DNA of 64,000 bases from Agromyces sp. G08B096 (GCF_040267705.1 NZ_CP158374.1:558001-622000), one strand, 5' to 3'; positions 1-9,301 are shown, counted from the stretch's first letter. The notes: a model not told the origin generated them from the sequence alone. Numbers and translations are program-made.

Positions 1-777
1 GCCGAGCGCGAGCAGGTCGTTGCCCGCGAAGACCCCGTCGGGGCGGTCGGCGGCGGACCGGCCGAGCAGGGCCTCGGCGACCTCTTCGCCGATGCGGGCG
101 TTCTGGGCGGGCGTGCGCTGCACCTCGAGCGAGGCGTCGGCGCCGCTCTCGGCGAGTGCGCGCCGGGCGCCGGCGAGACGGGCGTCGACGTGAGGGTGCG
201 GGCCACCGACGAAGAGGATGCGGCTCCGGCCCTGATCGAGGAGATGCCGCATGGCGAGGTAGCCGCCGAGCTCGTTGTCTCCTGAGATCGCGGGGAAGTC
301 GTGGTCGCCCTGCGCGAGGCCGACGAGCACGAACGGCGTGCCGCGGTCGCGGAGTTCGAGCAGTTCGGCGGGCACGTCGCCGACCGGGGCCGCGATGATG
401 CCGCTCACCTGCTGCGACTCGAAGAAGTTGACGTAGGCGCGCTCGCGCTCGGCGTCGTCGTCGCTGTTGACGACGATGATGAAGCGCCCGTTCGCGGCCG
501 CCTCGCGCTCGGCGCCTGCGGCGACCTCGGCGTACACGGGGTTCGCGGTGTTCGAGATGAGCAGACCGAAGGCCAGGCTGTGGCCCATGCGCAGGCGCCG
601 GGCGGCGTCGTTGCCCACGTAGCCCAGTTCATCGGCTGCGGCGAGCACGCGGGCGCGCAGCGGCGCGGAGACCCGGGAGGGCTGGGTGAAGGCGTACGAC
701 GCGGTCGCCCGCGAGACCCCCGCACGCGCCGCGACGTCTTTGATCGTGGCTGGCGCTGTTCGTCTCGCGCTCGGCAT
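1..777 (-). CDS. LacI-family transcriptional regulator (C-terminus cut by window edge)
   Basis: Reading the minus strand from an ATG at 777 gives 259 open codons running off the left edge. Residues about 11-65 form a LacI helix-turn-helix and hinge (TIKDVAARAGVSRAT, then LGYVGNDAARRLRMG). A periplasmic-binding-like sensor core follows, with AFGLLISNTANPVYAEV and GVFAGNDLLALG at its two ends. AAGGGAG lies 6-7 nt before the start. It is divergent from the GH106-like gene, and a 26-bp perfect palindrome sits between them, so autoregulation and control of the downstream sugar locus are inferred. The ligand is unknown; an oligosaccharide from rhamnogalacturonan-type pectin would fit the neighbours. 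Confidence 0.93.
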   Translation of the reverse strand, partial: MPSARRTAPATIKDVAARAGVSRATASYAFTQPSRVSAPLRARVLAAADELGYVGNDAARRLRMGHSLAFGLLISNTANPVYAEVAAGAEREAAANGRFIIVVNSDDDAERERAYVNFFESQQVSGIIAAPVGDVPAELLELRDRGTPFVLVGLAQGDHDFPAISGDNELGGYLAMRHLLDQGRSRILFVGGPHPHVDARLAGARRALAESGADASLEVQRTPAQNARIGEEVAEALLGRSAADRPDGVFAGNDLLALG

Positions 778-830
778 CTGGCTCCCTTGCACCCGCTTGT
801 CTTCCGACTTGGCCGTAGGCTAGCGTAGCG

Positions 831-856
831 GAAATCGTGAATCGATTCACGATTTC
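831..856. promoter_or_regulatory. 26-bp perfect palindrome, LacI operator copy 1
   Basis: Every base pairs in a 26-bp palindrome centred on ATCGAT, with core CGTGAATCGATTCACG. It lies between the divergent LacI gene and the GH106-like gene. The 14-bp core GTGAATCGATTCAC recurs at 3371 and 9302 in front of two further transcription units. LacI-family operators are typically palindromes with a central CG-type dyad, so this is inferred to be the binding site of the regulator encoded at 1-777. Confidence 0.85.
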
Positions 857-863
857 GGAAGGG

Positions 864-3362
864 ATGCCAGTGCCGGATACACCGAGGTTCTCGACGCTGT
901 GGGCGGTCAACGGCGCGCTCGACGCCATCGAGCTGCGCGCGCAGCTCGACGACTTCGTCGCCGCCGGGCTCGACGGGGTCGTCTTCCATCCGCGCTTCTA
1001 TCCCGGGCGACCGCCGTATCTCGACGACGAGTACCTCGCGATCGTGTCGCGGCTCGTCCTCGACGCGCACGACCGCGGCCTCGAGTTCTGGATCTACGAC
1101 GAGAACGGCTGGCCGAGCGGCACCGTGGGCGGCCTCATGCTCGAGCGGCATCCCGGACTGCGTCAGCAGTGGCTCGAACTGCAGCCGGATGCGGGCCAGC
1201 CCGCCCTGCACCGCTTCACTCACGACGAACGGGAGTGGGCGCTCGTCGTCCGGCACGGCGAGGGCGTCGACTACCTCGCGCCCGACCTCGCCGACCGGTT
1301 CATCGACCTCTGCTATCGCAGGTACGCGGACGGCCTCGCGCCGGAGGCGATGGCCCGGGTCGCCGGCTTCTTCTCCGACGAGCCCGAGTTCGGGCTCGGT
1401 CACGCGCAGCACGAGCTGTCGGCGCACGGCGCCGTGCCCTGGACCCCCGATCTGCCCGAGCAATACGCCGGGCGGCATGGCCGCGACCTGATCGCCGACC
1501 TGCCGTCGCTCTTCGGCGACGGCGCCGACGCCGAAACCGTCCGCACCGACTTCTGGGAGCTCGTCACCGACCTCTTCGCCGACCGTTATCTCGCCCGGCT
1601 CGACACCTGGTGCCGAGAGCGGGGCCTGCGCTTCACGGCGCATGTGAAGGGCGAGGAGCATCCGCTCTTCCAGCTGCCCACCGTGGGCTCGCTCGGCACG
1701 ATCTCGCGCGCGATCGGGATGCCGGGGATCGACGCGCTCGGGAGGCATCCGGTCAACGACTTCTATCCGCGGCAGGCGTCGTCGGTCGCGCGGCAGTTCA
1801 GCGACGGCCGCGCGATGGCCGAGGCGTTCGGCGGCGCAGGCTGGGGAGCCGGGCCCGCCGACCTCGAGCGCTACCTCGGCTGGCTCGGCGGGCACGGCAT
1901 CACCGACTTCGTGCTGCACCTCAGCCAGTACCGGCTCGACTCGGCGGCGATCGAGGATTGGCCGCCGTCGCATCCCCGTCACGTGAGCTGGTCGGGCGCC
2001 TATCGGGAGGTGCTCGACGCGGTCCGCGCGAGGCTCGCCGCCGCGCCCAGGCCGCCGGCCGACCTCCTCGTCGTCGTCCCGCAGCGGGGGCTCGCGCGCC
2101 GGTACGAACCGTGGGAGTTCGTGGCGACCAATGTGCACGACGCGCACGACTTCCCGGCGACGCCCGCCGGTGAGGTGAACGCCGCGTTCCTCCGCCTCGT
2201 CGAGCGACTGAGCGCCGCGGGCGAGGCGTACGAGTTCGCCGACGAGCGCACGGTCGAGCAGTGGGCCCGCGCCGATGACGGATGCCTCGCCCTCGGGGCA
2301 TCCCGCTACCGCCGGGTGATCGTCGCGCCGGGCGCCGCCATCGACGACGCCGCGTCGGCGCTCATCGCGCCGTTCCTGGCGGACGAGCCGCTCCCCGAGG
2401 ATCCGGCCCGGCCGGAGCGCGGCGCATTCGAGCCTGCGCCCGCGCTCACGCTCCACGCCGGAGTCGATCGCCGCCCGCTGTCCTGGCGCCTCGCGAGCAC
2501 CCCGCGGAACGAGCTGGTGCTGGAGCCCGTTCGGGCGCACGACGGGGTCTGGGAGGCGGAGATCGAGTCCTCGACCTTCGACGGCCCGTTCGAGCTGCGA
2601 TTCGCCGATGAGCCGCGCGAGCTGCACTGGAACGGCGCTCGTGTCGGCACCGTGTCCCGCGGTGAGTACGGTCATGGGGTGCGGGTGCGGCTGGCCGCCG
2701 GAAGGGTGGGCCGCCTGCGATTCCGTGCGGACGGGGTGCCGCCCGGCACGGTGCCCCGCGCGTGGGCGGTCGGCGGGTTCCGGGTCGCGGCGTCCGTCCG
2801 CGAGACCAGGGGAGCGCTCCTGGCGCTCGACGGCGGGTTCCGGCTGGCGAGGCCGCGGCGCGAGGTGTCGGGCGAGCTCGCAGCAGACGGCTTGCCGTTC
2901 GCGTTCGAGCCGGTCGAGGTCGTCACCGAGGTCGACGTGCCGGTGGGCGCCTCAGCGCTCCGCTTCGCGGGCGGGCTCGCGGACGCCGCCTGGATCAGCG
3001 TGGGAGGCGAGCCGGGGGTGTGGCGCTGGGGCGAGGGCGGCTGGGAGGTGCCGGTCGGTCGCACCGGCCTCGTCGAGGTCGGGATGCGCCTGGTGCCGAG
3101 CAGCTTCAACCGCTACGGGCCGCACCACCACTACCTCGGGGATCCGGTCGTGGTGAGCCCGGCGCAGATGCGCGGCATCCGCAACTACGCCGATCTCGAC
3201 GACGCACCCGAGGCGACTCACGTGCCGTACTGGTGGGTGCGGCGCGCGGTGCTGCCGGCGGAGGCCGAGGTGATCGGTGTGCCCGTGACGCACGCGGGAG
3301 CCATCCATGACGGCGCCTCGGACGTCCGGATTGACAACGGGCGAGACGCCCTCATAAAGTAA
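864..3362 (+). CDS. Intracellular glycoside hydrolase, GH106 (alpha-L-rhamnosidase)-like
   Basis: About 832 residues with no signal peptide, so probably cytoplasmic and acting on imported oligosaccharides. The N-terminal half carries GLDGVVFHPRFYPG and FWIYDENGWPSGTVGG, which I recognise from GH106-type rhamnosidases; the C-terminal third looks like beta-sandwich modules. At 832 residues it is shorter than typical GH106 enzymes, so a related family is possible. An in-frame ATG at 837 lies inside the operator palindrome. GGAAGG at 857-862 instead favours the ATG at 864 or the GTG at 870. It is divergent from the LacI gene and 41 bp upstream of the ABC operon, whose promoter lies inside its 3' end. 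Confidence 0.7.
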   Translation: MPVPDTPRFSTLWAVNGALDAIELRAQLDDFVAAGLDGVVFHPRFYPGRPPYLDDEYLAIVSRLVLDAHDRGLEFWIYDENGWPSGTVGGLMLERHPGLRQQWLELQPDAGQPALHRFTHDEREWALVVRHGEGVDYLAPDLADRFIDLCYRRYADGLAPEAMARVAGFFSDEPEFGLGHAQHELSAHGAVPWTPDLPEQYAGRHGRDLIADLPSLFGDGADAETVRTDFWELVTDLFADRYLARLDTWCRERGLRFTAHVKGEEHPLFQLPTVGSLGTISRAIGMPGIDALGRHPVNDFYPRQASSVARQFSDGRAMAEAFGGAGWGAGPADLERYLGWLGGHGITDFVLHLSQYRLDSAAIEDWPPSHPRHVSWSGAYREVLDAVRARLAAAPRPPADLLVVVPQRGLARRYEPWEFVATNVHDAHDFPATPAGEVNAAFLRLVERLSAAGEAYEFADERTVEQWARADDGCLALGASRYRRVIVAPGAAIDDAASALIAPFLADEPLPEDPARPERGAFEPAPALTLHAGVDRRPLSWRLASTPRNELVLEPVRAHDGVWEAEIESSTFDGPFELRFADEPRELHWNGARVGTVSRGEYGHGVRVRLAAGRVGRLRFRADGVPPGTVPRAWAVGGFRVAASVRETRGALLALDGGFRLARPRREVSGELAADGLPFAFEPVEVVTEVDVPVGASALRFAGGLADAAWISVGGEPGVWRWGEGGWEVPVGRTGLVEVGMRLVPSSFNRYGPHHHYLGDPVVVSPAQMRGIRNYADLDDAPEATHVPYWWVRRAVLPAEAEVIGVPVTHAGAIHDGASDVRIDNGRDALIK
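3331..3360 (+). promoter_or_regulatory. Promoter of the sugar ABC operon
   Basis: A perfect -35 TTGACA is at 3331-3336. A -10 follows as TAAAGT (3355-3360, 18-bp spacer) or CATAAA (3353-3358, 16-bp spacer), inside the last codons of the GH106-like gene. Operator copy 2 starts 11 bp after the -10, in the initially transcribed region, so a bound repressor would block initiation or early elongation. Confidence 0.65.
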
Positions 3363-3370
3363 GCGCAGTT

Positions 3371-3384
3371 GTGAATCGATTCAC
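3371..3384. promoter_or_regulatory. LacI operator copy 2 (GTGAATCGATTCAC)
   Basis: A 14-bp perfect palindrome identical to the core of the site at 831-856, placed between the promoter and the ribosome-binding site GAAGGAG (3391-3397) of the first permease gene. It puts transporter expression under the regulator at 1-777. Confidence 0.85.
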
Positions 3385-3403
3385 GATCACGAAGGAGTGA
3401 ACG

Positions 3404-4366
3404 GTGGCAAGCATCATCACCGACGAGCGCCGGCCGGCGGCCGCGCCGACGCCCGAGCGGGCGCCCGCGCCGGCCGCCGGTCCTCGCGCCCGCAGGTCGA
3501 AGCGCGCGGGCGTCGTGGCGCCCTGGTGGTTCGTCGTGCCGGCGATCGCCGTGTACTGCTTCATCGTCGTCGTGCCGAGCCTCCGCGGCGCATTCTTCTC
3601 CTTCACCGACTGGAACGGCCTCGGCGCCGACTGGTCGTGGGTCGGACTGGAGAACTTCGCCGACGTCTTCACCGACCGCGCCGCGCAGGCCGCCCTCGGC
3701 AACACGCTGCTGCTCGCGGTGCTCTGCACCGTCATCCAGAACGCCATCGGCCTCGCGCTCGCGGTCGGACTGCACACCATGGTGAAGTCCCGCTACGTGC
3801 TCCGGGTCGTCTTCTTCGCCCCGGTCGTGCTCACCCCGCTCGTCTCCGGCTACGTCTGGAGCTACCTGCTCTCGCCGAACGGCACCGTGAACGACATCCT
3901 CCGCGGCGTGGGCCTCGGCGATCTCGCCCAAGACTGGCTCGGCGACCCCGACTTCGCGCTGTACTCGATCGTCGTCGCCATCGTGTGGCAGTTCGCGGGC
4001 TACTCGATGGTGATCTTCCTCGCCGGCCTCCAGGCCGTTCCCGAAGAGATCCTCGAGGCGGCCACCATCGACGGTGCCGGCCCCTGGCGCCGGTTCTGGA
4101 ACGTCACGTTCCCGCTGCTGAACGGCGCCGTCGTCATCAACGTCATGCTGAGCCTCATCGGCGGCCTCAAGCAGTTCGACCAGGTCGTCGCGATGACGGG
4201 CGGCGGGCCGGGCACGGCGACCGAGACCATCTCCACCCTCATCTACAAGAACGCGTTCCTGCTCGGCGAGTACCCCTTCTCGGTGGCCCTCGCCGTCGTC
4301 ATGACGCTCGTCATCGCGGTGCTCTCCGCGGTGCAGTACCGGCTCACGCTCCGGAAGGCGAACTGA
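3404..4366 (+). CDS. Sugar ABC transporter permease, MalF type (CUT1)
   Basis: 320 residues from a GTG start with GAAGGAG six bases upstream. An Ala/Pro/Arg-rich cytoplasmic tail of about 35 residues precedes six predicted membrane segments. The ATPase-docking EAA loop is visible as ILEAATIDGAGPWRRFWNV (about residues 218-236). With the next gene it should form the heterodimeric channel that takes up an oligosaccharide delivered by the binding protein at 5256. No ATPase gene is present in the operon. Expression should follow the TTGACA promoter and operator just upstream. Confidence 0.93.
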   Translation: MASIITDERRPAAAPTPERAPAPAAGPRARRSKRAGVVAPWWFVVPAIAVYCFIVVVPSLRGAFFSFTDWNGLGADWSWVGLENFADVFTDRAAQAALGNTLLLAVLCTVIQNAIGLALAVGLHTMVKSRYVLRVVFFAPVVLTPLVSGYVWSYLLSPNGTVNDILRGVGLGDLAQDWLGDPDFALYSIVVAIVWQFAGYSMVIFLAGLQAVPEEILEAATIDGAGPWRRFWNVTFPLLNGAVVINVMLSLIGGLKQFDQVVAMTGGGPGTATETISTLIYKNAFLLGEYPFSVALAVVMTLVIAVLSAVQYRLTLRKAN

Positions 4367-5190
4367 TGCACACCCGATACACCGGCCGGACCCTCGTCCG
4401 AGAGATCGTGCTCATCGCGGTCGCCGTGATCTGGTTCATCCCGATCCTGGCCCTCGTGAACGTCTCGCTGAAGCCCGTGAACAGCCAGACGAACGCCCTC
4501 ACGTTCGCGTGGCCGCCCACGCTGGAGAACTACGGCGCGGCCTGGGAGCAGGCGAGCCTCGGCGCGGCCCTCGTCAACAGCGCGATCGTCGCCGTGGTGA
4601 GCATCGTGTTCATCGTCGCGATCTCCGCCCTCGCCTCGTACCCGCTCGCCCGGGTCACCCGGCGCTGGTCGCGGTGGACGTTCTATGGCGTGCTCGGCGG
4701 GCTGCTCATCCCCGCCCAGCTCGCGCTCCTGCCGCTCTACGCCACCATGCGCGACATCGGGCTGCTCGGCTCGCTCTGGGCGGTCATCCTGATCAACGTC
4801 GGCACTGCGATGCCGTTCTCGATCTTCCTGTACACGACGTTCCTGCGCGACCTCCCGCTCGAGTACGAGGAGGCGGCGCTCCTCGACGGGTGCGGGCCGG
4901 TGCGCTCGTTCCTCAGCGTCGTGTTCCCGCTCGTCCGGCCCGCGACCGGCACGGTCGTCATCTTGAACCTCGTCGGCATCTGGAACGAGTTCTTCGTTCC
5001 GCTCCTCTACCTCTCGGGAAGCGGCAACGCGACGGCACCCGTCGCGATCTACAGCTTCGTGAGCCAGTACGTGACGGTCTGGCCCCTGGTCTTCGCCGGA
5101 CTCGTCATCAGCGTCATCCCCATCCTCATCGTCTACTTCTCGCTGCAGAAGTACGTCATCAAGGGGTTCGCGGGAGGACTCAAGGGATAG
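4366..5190 (+). CDS. Sugar ABC transporter permease, MalG type (CUT1)
   Basis: 274 residues; the ATG overlaps the TGA of the MalF-type gene by one base (TGATG), which indicates translational coupling. Six membrane segments are predicted, with the MalG EAA loop LEYEEAALLDGCGPVRSF and the family's C-terminal ending YVIKGFAGGLKG. It pairs with the preceding permease. The substrate is unknown, but the enzymes around it suggest rhamnose- or galacturonate-containing oligosaccharides. Confidence 0.93.
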   Translation: MHTRYTGRTLVREIVLIAVAVIWFIPILALVNVSLKPVNSQTNALTFAWPPTLENYGAAWEQASLGAALVNSAIVAVVSIVFIVAISALASYPLARVTRRWSRWTFYGVLGGLLIPAQLALLPLYATMRDIGLLGSLWAVILINVGTAMPFSIFLYTTFLRDLPLEYEEAALLDGCGPVRSFLSVVFPLVRPATGTVVILNLVGIWNEFFVPLLYLSGSGNATAPVAIYSFVSQYVTVWPLVFAGLVISVIPILIVYFSLQKYVIKGFAGGLKG

Positions 5191-5255
5191 CACCACCGTC
5201 CCAGCGGCGCGCATCACCCAGCACCAGGGCATCCGCCCACATTCAAGGAGGAATC

Positions 5256-6536
5256 GTGAAGCTCACCCCCACCAGCAGGCTCGGCGCGGCCGCCGGCCTC
5301 GCGGCCGCAGCAGCCCTCGTGCTCGCCGGCTGCTCGACCGACGGCGGATCCGGCGGCGACGCCGACGGCACCGTCCTGACGTTCACCGCGGCCGGCGAGG
5401 CGCCCGCGCAGGCGGCCATCGACGCGTTCGAGGCGGCGAACCCCGGCGTCACCGTCGAGGCGACCTTCGCCAACGACGACGAGTCGTACCAGCAGACGCT
5501 GCGCACGCAGCTCTCGGCCGGCACCGCGCCCGACGTGTTCCGCGTCTGGCCGGGCAACGGCAACGCCACGTCGATCGTGCCGCTCAGCGAGGACGACCTG
5601 CTGCTGCCCCTCGAGGATGCCTCGTGGGCCGGCGATGTGACCGACGACGTGCGACCCGTGGTCGTGAACTCCGACGACGAGCTCGTGGGCGTGCCGGTCA
5701 CCGTCGTCGGCATCGGCGCGATCTGGAACGACCAGGCCCTCGAGGCGGCCGGGCTCACGGCCCCCGAGACCTGGAGCGAGGTGCTCCAGTTCTGCGCCGA
5801 CGCGACCGCGGCGGGCAAGGTCGCGTTCGCCCTCGGCCTGAAGTCCGCCTGGGTGACCCAGCTCGTGCCGTACGCGCTGACGGCGACCTCGGTGTACGGG
5901 CCCGACCCCGACTTCACCGAGCAGCAGCTCGCGGGCGACGCCACCTTCGCCGACTCGGCATGGCACGACGCGGAGAGCCAGTACCTCGAACTGCGCGACG
6001 CGGGCTGCTTCAACGCCGACCCGAATGGCATCGGCTACGACGAGCAGATGACCATGCTCGGCCAGGGCGACGCGCTCGGCGCCATCCACATCACCTCGGC
6101 GGCCGCGAACGCGGAGCAGTACGCGGCCGAGGGCACGACCTTCTCGATGACGCCGTTCCCCGCGACCGACGACGTCGAGGAGACCAACCTGCCCGTCTCG
6201 GTCGGCATCGTCTACGCCGCCAACGCGAAGGCGAAGAACCCCGAGCTCGCGAAGAAGTTCATCGACTTCCTGGCGTCGAGCGAGGGCCAGGCGGTCTACG
6301 CCACCGCGGCCGGCGCCGCACCGGCGCTGCCGTCGTCGGACTTCGAGCCCGACCCGGTGCTCGCCGCCATCGGCGAGTTCCAGGCCGACGGGCGCGCGCG
6401 GCCGTTCCCCGACGTGGCCTGGCCGAACACGAAGGTGCAGCAGGAGCACCTCACCGGCATCCAGGAGCTGTTCAACGACTCCATCACCGTCGACGAGCTG
6501 CTCCAGCGCATGGACACGGCGTTCGCCGAGGGATAG
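5256..6536 (+). CDS. Extracellular sugar-binding lipoprotein of the ABC transporter
   Basis: 426 residues from a GTG with AAGGAGGA upstream. A lipoprotein signal peptide ends in the lipobox LAGC at about residues 25-28, so the mature protein is tethered to the outer face of the membrane. The body has the layout of family-1 solute-binding proteins: FTAAGEAPAQAAIDAFEAAN near the N-terminus, then STYLASSEGQ-like helices (here FIDFLASSEGQAVY). It sits 65 bp after the permeases and presumably captures the oligosaccharide for them. Confidence 0.93.
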   Translation: MKLTPTSRLGAAAGLAAAAALVLAGCSTDGGSGGDADGTVLTFTAAGEAPAQAAIDAFEAANPGVTVEATFANDDESYQQTLRTQLSAGTAPDVFRVWPGNGNATSIVPLSEDDLLLPLEDASWAGDVTDDVRPVVVNSDDELVGVPVTVVGIGAIWNDQALEAAGLTAPETWSEVLQFCADATAAGKVAFALGLKSAWVTQLVPYALTATSVYGPDPDFTEQQLAGDATFADSAWHDAESQYLELRDAGCFNADPNGIGYDEQMTMLGQGDALGAIHITSAAANAEQYAAEGTTFSMTPFPATDDVEETNLPVSVGIVYAANAKAKNPELAKKFIDFLASSEGQAVYATAAGAAPALPSSDFEPDPVLAAIGEFQADGRARPFPDVAWPNTKVQQEHLTGIQELFNDSITVDELLQRMDTAFAEG

Positions 6537-6625
6537 GAGCGGCCGACGTGGGGCGGGGTGCGATGGCGCCCCGCCCCACGTGCGTCTGCAGCGTTCGGCA
6601 CCTTCTCGAGAACCAGGAGAGTGAC

Positions 6626-7528
6626 ATGGAACCGTACGTGCTCGCCGTCGACCTCGGCGGCACCAAGGTCGAGGCGGCCCTCGTCAGCACCGACGGACTC
6701 CGCCCGGGAAGCCGGGCCCGAGCGGCGACCGGCCGACATGCGGGACCGGCAGACCTCGAACGCGCGGTGCGACACGTCGTCCGCTCGGCGCTCGCCTCGG
6801 CGCCCGCCGGCACCCGCCCGAGCGCGGCGGGCATCGGCTCGGCCGGCCCCGTCGACGCCCGCGCCGGCTCCGTGTCGCCGATCAACCTGCCCGCGTCTGC
6901 GGGCTTCCCGCTGCGCTCCGTCGTCGCCGACGCGGCCGGGCTCGCACTCGAGGAGGTCGAGCTGCAACTCGACGGGCAGTGCATCGCGCTCGCCGAGTAT
7001 CGGCGGGGAGCGCTCCGGCCGTACCGGTACGCCCTCGGCATGGTCGTCTCCACCGGCGTCGGCGGCGGGCTCGTGCTCGACGGCCGGCTCGTGGGCGGGG
7101 CATCCGGCAACGCGGGTCACGTCGGCCAGCTGCTGATCGGCGACGGCGGCGGTGACGTGACCACGGTCGAGGAGATCGCCTCGGGCACCTCGATCGTCGC
7201 ATGGGCGCGCTCGGCCGGCTGGACGGGTGACGACGGCGCCGACCTCGCGGCCTCCTATGCGGCGGGGCATCCGGTGGCGGTCGCCGCGGTCGAGCGCTGC
7301 GGCACCGCGATCGGCCGCGCCGTGCTGTCGGCCGCGGCGCTCGTCGATCTCCAGGGCGTGGCCATCGGTGGCGGGTTCGCCAAGGTCACCCCCGACCTGT
7401 TCGCCGTCGTCGAGCGCACGATCCGGCGCGAGTCGCCGCTGCGCTCCATCGAGGTGGCGGTGCACCCGGCCCAGCTCGGCGACGACGCCCCGCTCCTCGG
7501 CGCGGCGTGCCTCGTGCTCGCGGCCTGA
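6626..7528 (+). CDS. ROK-family sugar kinase lacking the zinc-cysteine motif
   Basis: 300 residues, ATG preceded by AGGAG. The N-terminal phosphate loop VDLGGTKVEAAL (residues 8-19) and the ROK core (GIGSAGPVD, GVGGGLVLDGRL) are clear. It has no N-terminal HTH, so it is a kinase rather than a repressor. The usual GHxxxxxxGxxCxCGxxGCxE zinc motif is replaced by GHVGQLLIGDGGGDVTTVEE: the His stays and all the Cys are gone. As last gene of the operon it probably phosphorylates the monosaccharide released by the GH106-like enzyme. Substrate unknown. Confidence 0.85.
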   Translation: MEPYVLAVDLGGTKVEAALVSTDGLRPGSRARAATGRHAGPADLERAVRHVVRSALASAPAGTRPSAAGIGSAGPVDARAGSVSPINLPASAGFPLRSVVADAAGLALEEVELQLDGQCIALAEYRRGALRPYRYALGMVVSTGVGGGLVLDGRLVGGASGNAGHVGQLLIGDGGGDVTTVEEIASGTSIVAWARSAGWTGDDGADLAASYAAGHPVAVAAVERCGTAIGRAVLSAAALVDLQGVAIGGGFAKVTPDLFAVVERTIRRESPLRSIEVAVHPAQLGDDAPLLGAACLVLAA

Positions 7529-7535
7529 CACGAAA

Positions 7536-7562
7536 GGGATGCCGCGGGTCTCGCGGCATCCC
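7536..7562. terminator. Bidirectional hairpin terminator
   Basis: GGGATGCCGCG (7536-7546), loop GGTCT, then CGCGGCATCCC (7552-7562): a perfect 11-bp stem between the convergent ROK kinase and GH28-like genes. There is no U-tract. The stem is built from the GGATGCC word and its complement. Confidence 0.75.
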
Positions 7563-7598
7563 CCTCGTTCACCCGCTCGCTCGGAGCGCGCGCCCCGG

Positions 7599-9218
7599 TC
7601 AGGGCACGATCTGGATGTTCGACGCGTCCGACACGTTGGTCACGTTCATCTGCTGCAGCGTCGTCGCGGTCGACGTGCTGCCCGGCATCCGGATCGCCTC
7701 GAACCGGACGTCGGTAATCGGGGCGCCGGGCACCCCGGTGATCCGCGCCGGCGTCGTGCCGGCGTCGCGGACGCGGATGCGCGTGAGATCGACGTCGGCG
7801 ACCGGGCCGATGCGCTCGGCGGTGCTGCCCGTCCAGAGCGCCATCCAGGTGCGGTTCTGATCGTTCTCATGCCGGATGCGCTCGATGTCGATGTCCTCGA
7901 ACTGGATGCTCACCGCCCCGGCCGTGCCGTACTTGTGATGCACCCCGAAGCCCACGGCGGCGTCGTAGATGATGGCGTTCCGGAACGTCACGTTCGTCTG
8001 CTGCTGGAACACCCCCTGACCGACCTTCAGCCCGTAGCACCACGTCCAGCTGACGAGATCGTCGAAGGTGACGTTCGCGAGGGGCCGCGGGTCGCCCGGC
8101 ACCTTGGCGAACAGGTCGATGTGGTTCGCCCAGGTCTTGGTGCTGAACGGGTCGTCGAGTCCGATGCCGATCGCGTTCGTCACGGTCACGCCGGTCGACT
8201 CCATCACGTCGATCCCGTCGTTCTCCCCCATGTCGAACCGGTTGAACAACTTGATGTTGCGGAATTGCAGATCGGTCGACCGGGTGGGCATGACCGCCCA
8301 GCTGCTCGACTCCCGGAACGTGATGCCGTCGACGACGAAGTCGTCGGTGTAGATCGGCACGAGCAGGTTCACGCCGAGGTTGCCGCGCTGCACCGACGCC
8401 ATGCCGTCGCCGTCGATGATGCCGCGGCCGGTGATGGAGATGTTCGTCGAGGAGTACCGCGTGGAGAGGAACCAGGTGATGTCCCGCTGCTGCGAGTTCT
8501 TCCGCCAGTGCACGTCGTAGTGCTCGCGCTCGCCGGTGTACTTCAGCACCGCGCCCGGCGCGAGGTGGAGCCGGAGGTTCGAGCGGAGATAGAGCGTCCC
8601 GAGCGTGTACACGCCGGCCGGGACGAATACGGTGCCCTGCCCGCCGTTCGCCGACCCCCACGCGGCGGCGTCGTTCAGCGCGGTCTGGAAGGCGGCGGTC
8701 GAGTACTGCGGTCCGGGGGATGCCCCGTAGGGCTGCGCCGTCACGTTGAAGACACCGGGTCCGGAGGATGCCGGTCGGTCGGTCTCGAGCGGGTCGATCG
8801 CGATCACGAGCTCGGACCGGCCGTCGATCTTCACGATGAGGTACTCGTCGCGGGTGACCGTGAAGGTGAGGCTCGGACCCTGCACCGCAGCCGTGAGCCC
8901 GAGCTTCAGCGGGCTGATCGAGTACGAGCCGATGTTCGTGTTGTTGAGCTTGCGGATCGAGATCGTCGCCTCGCCGGCGCCCATCGCGAACTGGGCGATG
9001 TCGTACCCCGCGTAGTCCTGCACGGGCACGCTCTGTCCGTTCACGGTGAGCACGAAATCGGGCGAGGCCGGGTAGGCCGAGGCGAGCGGGTACACCTCGA
9101 CGGGGGCCGGTGCGGCGTGCGCCGCAGATGGTGGACCCGCGACCGCGATGATCGCCGCGAGCAGTGTCGCGGCGGCGATGGAGGCCAGGGACTTCAGGAG
9201 CCCGGCGGTGTGCGTCAT
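7599..9218 (-). CDS. Secreted GH28-like (pectin-lyase-fold) glycoside hydrolase
   Basis: 539 residues from the ATG at 9218, which has AAGGGAAG five bases upstream; an in-frame ATG at 9239 lacks such a site. A Sec signal peptide (about residues 1-35, ending AAHAAPA) precedes a beta-domain, then a right-handed beta-helix with GVYTLGTLYLRSNLRLHLAPG and two GH28-type acid signatures, ENDGIDVMES and GIGLDDPFSTK. The later GHG and RxK motifs of classical polygalacturonases are not obvious, so the bond cleaved is uncertain. Operator copy 3 lies in its upstream region, so it belongs to the same regulon as the transporter. Confidence 0.75.
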   Translation of the reverse strand: MTHTAGLLKSLASIAAATLLAAIIAVAGPPSAAHAAPAPVEVYPLASAYPASPDFVLTVNGQSVPVQDYAGYDIAQFAMGAGEATISIRKLNNTNIGSYSISPLKLGLTAAVQGPSLTFTVTRDEYLIVKIDGRSELVIAIDPLETDRPASSGPGVFNVTAQPYGASPGPQYSTAAFQTALNDAAAWGSANGGQGTVFVPAGVYTLGTLYLRSNLRLHLAPGAVLKYTGEREHYDVHWRKNSQQRDITWFLSTRYSSTNISITGRGIIDGDGMASVQRGNLGVNLLVPIYTDDFVVDGITFRESSSWAVMPTRSTDLQFRNIKLFNRFDMGENDGIDVMESTGVTVTNAIGIGLDDPFSTKTWANHIDLFAKVPGDPRPLANVTFDDLVSWTWCYGLKVGQGVFQQQTNVTFRNAIIYDAAVGFGVHHKYGTAGAVSIQFEDIDIERIRHENDQNRTWMALWTGSTAERIGPVADVDLTRIRVRDAGTTPARITGVPGAPITDVRFEAIRMPGSTSTATTLQQMNVTNVSDASNIQIVP

Positions 9219-9301
9219 TGCCACTTCCCTTCGGTTCACCGTCGGCGTCGACGGCTGGGTCGCGATCGCTTCAAGCGCCGCGCGATCGCGGGGGACGATC
9301 C

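Noticed and set aside
837..863. Upstream ATG at 837 as start of the GH106-like gene
   Set aside because: It lies within the operator palindrome and has no ribosome-binding site, while GGAAGG precedes the ATG at 864 and GTG at 870.
405..2675. 756-codon open frame on the minus strand opposite the GH106-like gene
   Set aside because: Antisense shadow of a high-GC gene; Arg/Glu/Val-rich composition, no domain, no ribosome-binding site. The same reasoning removes the other long antisense frames.
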